DNA of 64,000 bases from Streptomyces sp. NBC_01446 (GTDB lineage Bacteria; Actinomycetota; Actinomycetes; Streptomycetales; Streptomycetaceae): the NCBI RefSeq assembly GCF_026340095.1, contig NZ_JAPEPO010000001.1:1426001-1490000 (forward strand). Reading direction: 5' to 3'. The notes below the pieces were generated by a model, which did no database searches, was not told the origin of the DNA, and saw only the letters and a program-made list of their open reading frames with translations. How positions within the stretch are numbered: the first letter of the stretch is position 1; the number at the start of each line of letters is the position of its first letter. Positions 61,393 to 64,000 of this stretch are shown here, in pieces. A program made the position numbers and the translations under genes.

Positions 61393-62898
61393 ATGTGCGC
61401 TGACCTCGACTCTCTGACGACCTGGCGGACCGCGACCCCTGCCGGGCCCGGCCTGCGTGGCCGGCTCGCCGCCCTTGACCTGCGTGTTTTCGAGTACGCG
61501 GCGCGCCGGCACTGGCCGGGCGGCGACCGCGTCCTGCCCCGGCTGAGCCGCAGCGCGAACCATGGGGTGCTGTGGTTCGCGGTGGCGGGCGCGCTGGCGG
61601 TGGGCGGCTCGCCGAAGGCCCGCCGCGCGGCCGTGCGCGGTGTCGCCTCGCTCGCCGTGGCATCCGTGACGATCAACACACTCGGCAAGCGTTCGGTGCG
61701 CAGGCCGCGGCCCGCACTCGACCCGGTGCCGCTGGTGCGGCGCCTGAAGCGGCAGCCGGTCACGACGTCGTTCCCGTCCGGGCACGCGGCGTCGGCGGCC
61801 GCGTTCGCGGCGGGCGTCGCGCTGGAGTCCCGTCCGCTGGGCGCGCTGGTGGCGCCCCTCGCGTTGTCCGTCGCCGCGTCCCGTGTCTATACGGGCGCTC
61901 ACTTCCCGGGCGATGTCCTCGCGGGCGCCGCGCTCGGGGCGGGCGCGGCGTTCGCGGTACGGGGACTCGTGCCGACCCGCGACCAGATGCCCTCGCCGGG
62001 CCGCCCGCTGGTGGACGACGTGCCGAAGCTGCCGGGCGGTGAGGGCCTGGTGATGGTGGTCAACACGGGCGCGGGCAGTCCGGACCAGGCGCGGGCGCTG
62101 CGCGGACTGCTGCCGCAGGCCGAGATCGTCGAGGCCTCCGGGTCCGATCTGCCGGCCGCGCTGGAGAAGGCGGCGACCCGGGCGCGGGCGCTCGGGGTGT
62201 GCGGCGGGGACGGCACCGTGAACACGGCGGCGGGCGTCGCCCTGCGCCACGGCCTGCCGCTCGCCGTGCTTCCCGGCGGCACGCTCAACCACTTCGCGTA
62301 CGACCTGGGGATCGAGGACCCGGGCGATCTGTCGCGGGCCGTCGAGGCGGGCGACGCCGTCGCGGTCGACGTCGGCCGCTTCCGGTCGTCGGCCACCTCC
62401 GGGATCTTCCTCAACACCTTCAGCCTGGGCGTGTACCCGGAGCTGGTGAAGGAGCGCGAGCGCTGGTCGCGACGGATCGGCGGACGGCTCGCCGACGTGG
62501 TGGCCGCCACGCATGTGCTGCGCCGCGACCACCCGTTGCAGGCCGAACTGGACGGCACGCGCCGTCCGTTGTGGATGGTGTTCGCCGGGAACTGCACGTA
62601 CCGCCGGATGGGGCTCACGGCGGGCCGGCGCGCGGATCTCGCGGACGGCCTGCTCGACGTGCGCGTGGTGCACGGCGGCCGGCTGCCGGGCGTACGACTG
62701 CTGGCGGCGGCGTTCGCGGGGCCGCTTTCCCGCTCCCCGTTCCACGCGGCGGTCCGGCGCACGCGGCTGCGCATGGACCACATCAGCCCCGGCACACCGC
62801 TGGCCTTCGACGGTGAAGTCGGGCCGTGCGGGCGGGAGTTGATCATCGACAAGCAGCACGAGGCGCTGCGGGTCTACCGGCCGCTGACCATACTGTGA
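61393..62898 (+). CDS. PAP2 phosphatase fused to diacylglycerol kinase-like domain
   Basis: 501 residues from ATG 61393. The N-terminal half (about 40-200) has all PAP2 motifs: KRSVRRPRP (about 98), SFPSGHAASAAAF (about 127) and SRVYTGAHFPGDVLAG (about 161), set among membrane helices. The C-terminal half (about 215-500) is a DAGK catalytic domain with VCGGDGTVNTAAG, VLPGGTLNHFAYDLG, NTFSLGVYPELVKERE and FDGEVGPC. The two activities, lipid phosphate removal and lipid phosphorylation, are opposite. Such fusions are known in actinobacteria and act in phospholipid turnover. Confidence 0.92.
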   Translation: MCADLDSLTTWRTATPAGPGLRGRLAALDLRVFEYAARRHWPGGDRVLPRLSRSANHGVLWFAVAGALAVGGSPKARRAAVRGVASLAVASVTINTLGKRSVRRPRPALDPVPLVRRLKRQPVTTSFPSGHAASAAAFAAGVALESRPLGALVAPLALSVAASRVYTGAHFPGDVLAGAALGAGAAFAVRGLVPTRDQMPSPGRPLVDDVPKLPGGEGLVMVVNTGAGSPDQARALRGLLPQAEIVEASGSDLPAALEKAATRARALGVCGGDGTVNTAAGVALRHGLPLAVLPGGTLNHFAYDLGIEDPGDLSRAVEAGDAVAVDVGRFRSSATSGIFLNTFSLGVYPELVKERERWSRRIGGRLADVVAATHVLRRDHPLQAELDGTRRPLWMVFAGNCTYRRMGLTAGRRADLADGLLDVRVVHGGRLPGVRLLAAAFAGPLSRSPFHAAVRRTRLRMDHISPGTPLAFDGEVGPCGRELIIDKQHEALRVYRPLTIL

Positions 62899-62913
62899 CA
62901 CCACACCCCCGGT

Positions 62914-62945
62914 CCGGATCGTGAGATAGCCATCTCACGATCCGG
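62914..62945. promoter_or_regulatory. 14-bp perfect palindrome between PAP2/DAGK and the methyltransferase gene
   Basis: CCGGATCGTGAGAT (62914-62927) pairs exactly with ATCTCACGATCCGG (62932-62945), loop AGCC. It is 16 bp after the PAP2/DAGK stop, so it may terminate that gene. It is also about 65 bp upstream of the methyltransferase start, with GTGAGAT similar to the GTGATCTCAC downstream, so an operator role is possible. Confidence 0.6.
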
Positions 62946-63007
62946 AGGAGCGGCGTACGGTGATCTCACTGGGTTCACCGCTCACCGATCTTGCGAAGGG
63001 GTCCGCC

Positions 63008-64000
63008 ATGCCGAAGGAGACCGCCGTCTACACGCACGGCCACCACGAGTCCGTGCTGCGCTCCCACACCTGGCGCACCGCCGCCAACTCGGCGGCGTAT
63101 CTGCTCGGTTCGCTGAAGCCGCACATGAAGATCCTGGACATCGGGTGCGGCCCGGGCACGATCACCGCCGACCTGGCGGCGCTGGTCCCCGAGGGGCACG
63201 TCACCGGCGTGGACCAGGCCGCGGGGATCCTCGACCAGGCCCGGGCGACAGCGGCCGAACGCGGCCTGACCAACGTCGACTTCGCGACCGCGGACGTCCA
63301 CGCACTGGACTACCCGGACGACACGTTCTGCGTCGTGCACGCCCACCAGGTGCTCCAGCACGTCGGCGACCCGGTGCAGGCCCTGCGCGAGATGCGCCGC
63401 GTCACCAGGCCCACCGGGTTCATCGCCGTCCGCGATTCGGACTACGCGGCCATGACCTGGTACCCGAACGCGCCGGCCATGGACGACTGGCTGGACCTGT
63501 ACCGGCGGGTCGCCCGCGCCAACGGCGGCGAACCTGACGCCGGCCGGCGCCTCAAGTCCTGGGCGCTGGAGGCGGGTTTCGCCCCGGCCGACATCAACGC
63601 GTCCTCCTCCACCTGGTGTTACTCCGCGCCGGACGAGACCGACTGGTGGAGCGGCCTGTGGGCGGACCGCACCGTCGCCTCCGCGTACGCCGACCGCGCG
63701 ACGGAGAACGGCCTCGCCACGGCTGGTCGGCTGGAGGAGATCTCCGAGGCGTGGCGGACGTGGGGGAAGCAGCCGGACGCCTGGTTCTCGGTGCTGCACG
63801 GCGAGATCCTGTGCCGCAAGAGGGAGGACCAGGGCACGGTTGGGGGCACGGCCGTCACGGCGCTATGTCGTCTCCCGGGGCAGAAGCGGCCCCAGCGGCC
63901 CGAGGTCCATGTTGAGGTCCTCGGGCCGCAGGCCGTAACGCTCCCGCAGCTCGGCCATGCGGTCGTCGAGGAGCATCAGGGTGAGCCCGATCCGCTCCTC
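63008..64000 (+). CDS. Class I SAM-dependent methyltransferase, frame open at the window end
   Basis: Start ATG 63008, with GAAGGGG upstream. At least 331 residues are open with no stop in the window. Motif I is ILDIGCGPGTITADLAALVP, with VTGVDQAAGILDQA and the later VVHAHQVLQHVGDPVQALRE and MRRVTRPTGFIAVRDSD. Relatives usually end soon after the block corresponding to WFSVLHGEILCRK, about residue 272. Here the frame continues antisense through the minus-strand gene at 63863-64000 with atypical codons (CTA, TGT, CGT), so the natural stop may have been lost. The substrate is unknown. Confidence 0.85.
   Translation, partial: MPKETAVYTHGHHESVLRSHTWRTAANSAAYLLGSLKPHMKILDIGCGPGTITADLAALVPEGHVTGVDQAAGILDQARATAAERGLTNVDFATADVHALDYPDDTFCVVHAHQVLQHVGDPVQALREMRRVTRPTGFIAVRDSDYAAMTWYPNAPAMDDWLDLYRRVARANGGEPDAGRRLKSWALEAGFAPADINASSSTWCYSAPDETDWWSGLWADRTVASAYADRATENGLATAGRLEEISEAWRTWGKQPDAWFSVLHGEILCRKREDQGTVGGTAVTALCRLPGQKRPQRPEVHVEVLGPQAVTLPQLGHAVVEEHQGEPDPLL
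63863..64000 (-). CDS. 3' end of an unidentified minus-strand gene
   Basis: 45 codons from the right edge to the TAG at 63863-63865, reading IGLTLMLLDDRMAELRERYG then LRPEDLNMDLGPLGPLLPRE. Third-position G+C is high, as expected for a true gene. I do not recognise the family. It is convergent with, and overlapped by, the open methyltransferase frame. Confidence 0.55.
   Translation of the reverse strand, partial: EERIGLTLMLLDDRMAELRERYGLRPEDLNMDLGPLGPLLPRETT

Overview
The window is chromosomal DNA of a Streptomyces or close relative. Overall G+C is very high, third codon positions are almost always G or C, GTG starts are frequent, and start/stop codons overlap (ATGA, GTGA) in most gene strings. 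Best matches by eye are streptomycete families: SCO3242-type prenyltransferase, XRE regulators with DUF5753 or MmyB-type sensors, and a WYL regulator. Short GC-rich palindromic repeats typical of Streptomyces intergenic DNA are scattered through it. I saw no rRNA, tRNA, CRISPR array, transposase or phage module.

Layout. 1-875 is the 3' end of an oxalate/formate-type MFS transporter, closed by a 17-bp-stem terminator. 953-9079 (minus) is a tightly coupled eight-gene operon: inositol-phosphate-synthase-like cyclase, EboC prenyltransferase, TIM-barrel isomerase, EboA, EboB (TatD), EboE, EboF (phosphatase-like) and a Tat-exported TIM barrel. This is an ebo-type operon in which the usual EboD (dehydroquinate-synthase-like) appears to be replaced by another sugar-phosphate cyclase. 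9175-20560 (minus) is a carbohydrate locus: ROK regulator, ribose-type ABC importer (ATPase, permease, lipoprotein), Gfo/Idh/MocA dehydrogenase, TIM-barrel isomerase, exported sorbosone-dehydrogenase/PKD protein and a ThuA + DUF1080 lipoprotein. These fit uptake and oxidation or hydrolysis of keto-glycosides.

20770-22020 is LtrA. 22079-32164 is a formate/oxalate locus: GntR regulator, a ketosynthase III, an OFA transporter with a 45-residue membrane partner, and, divergently, a ketopantoate-reductase-like enzyme with NAD-linked formate dehydrogenase genes and fdhD. The large formate dehydrogenase subunit is split in two, with its N-terminal iron-sulfur half encoded at the far end of the operon. 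A shared GTCTACAGT motif lies upstream of the GntR gene and in the divergent promoter. 32264-32546 is a deletion scar made from the tails of a MarR gene and a quinone-reductase-type gene.

32681-37821 holds a secreted sialidase, a membrane-anchored propeller-like protein, an SBF-like transporter and a LysR regulator. 38165-44930 holds a long-chain acyl-CoA synthetase and a branched-chain-type ABC importer in which both permeases and one ATPase are fused in one 910-residue protein. A phased direct repeat precedes the importer operon, and an AT-richer patch with similar half-sites lies inside its last gene. 45038-63000 is a mixed housekeeping/accessory stretch: aldo/keto reductase, WYL regulator with a palindromic operator, two small conserved proteins, methyltransferase, pterin dehydratase, two XRE regulators, OsmC, APC permease, membrane-anchored phosphodiesterase-like protein, resolvase-like remnant, two metallo-beta-lactamase-fold proteins, DedA, an aminotransferase-fold protein without an obvious lysine, ABC-F ATPase and a PAP2/diacylglycerol-kinase fusion. 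The right edge has a methyltransferase whose frame stays open and an unidentified minus-strand gene.
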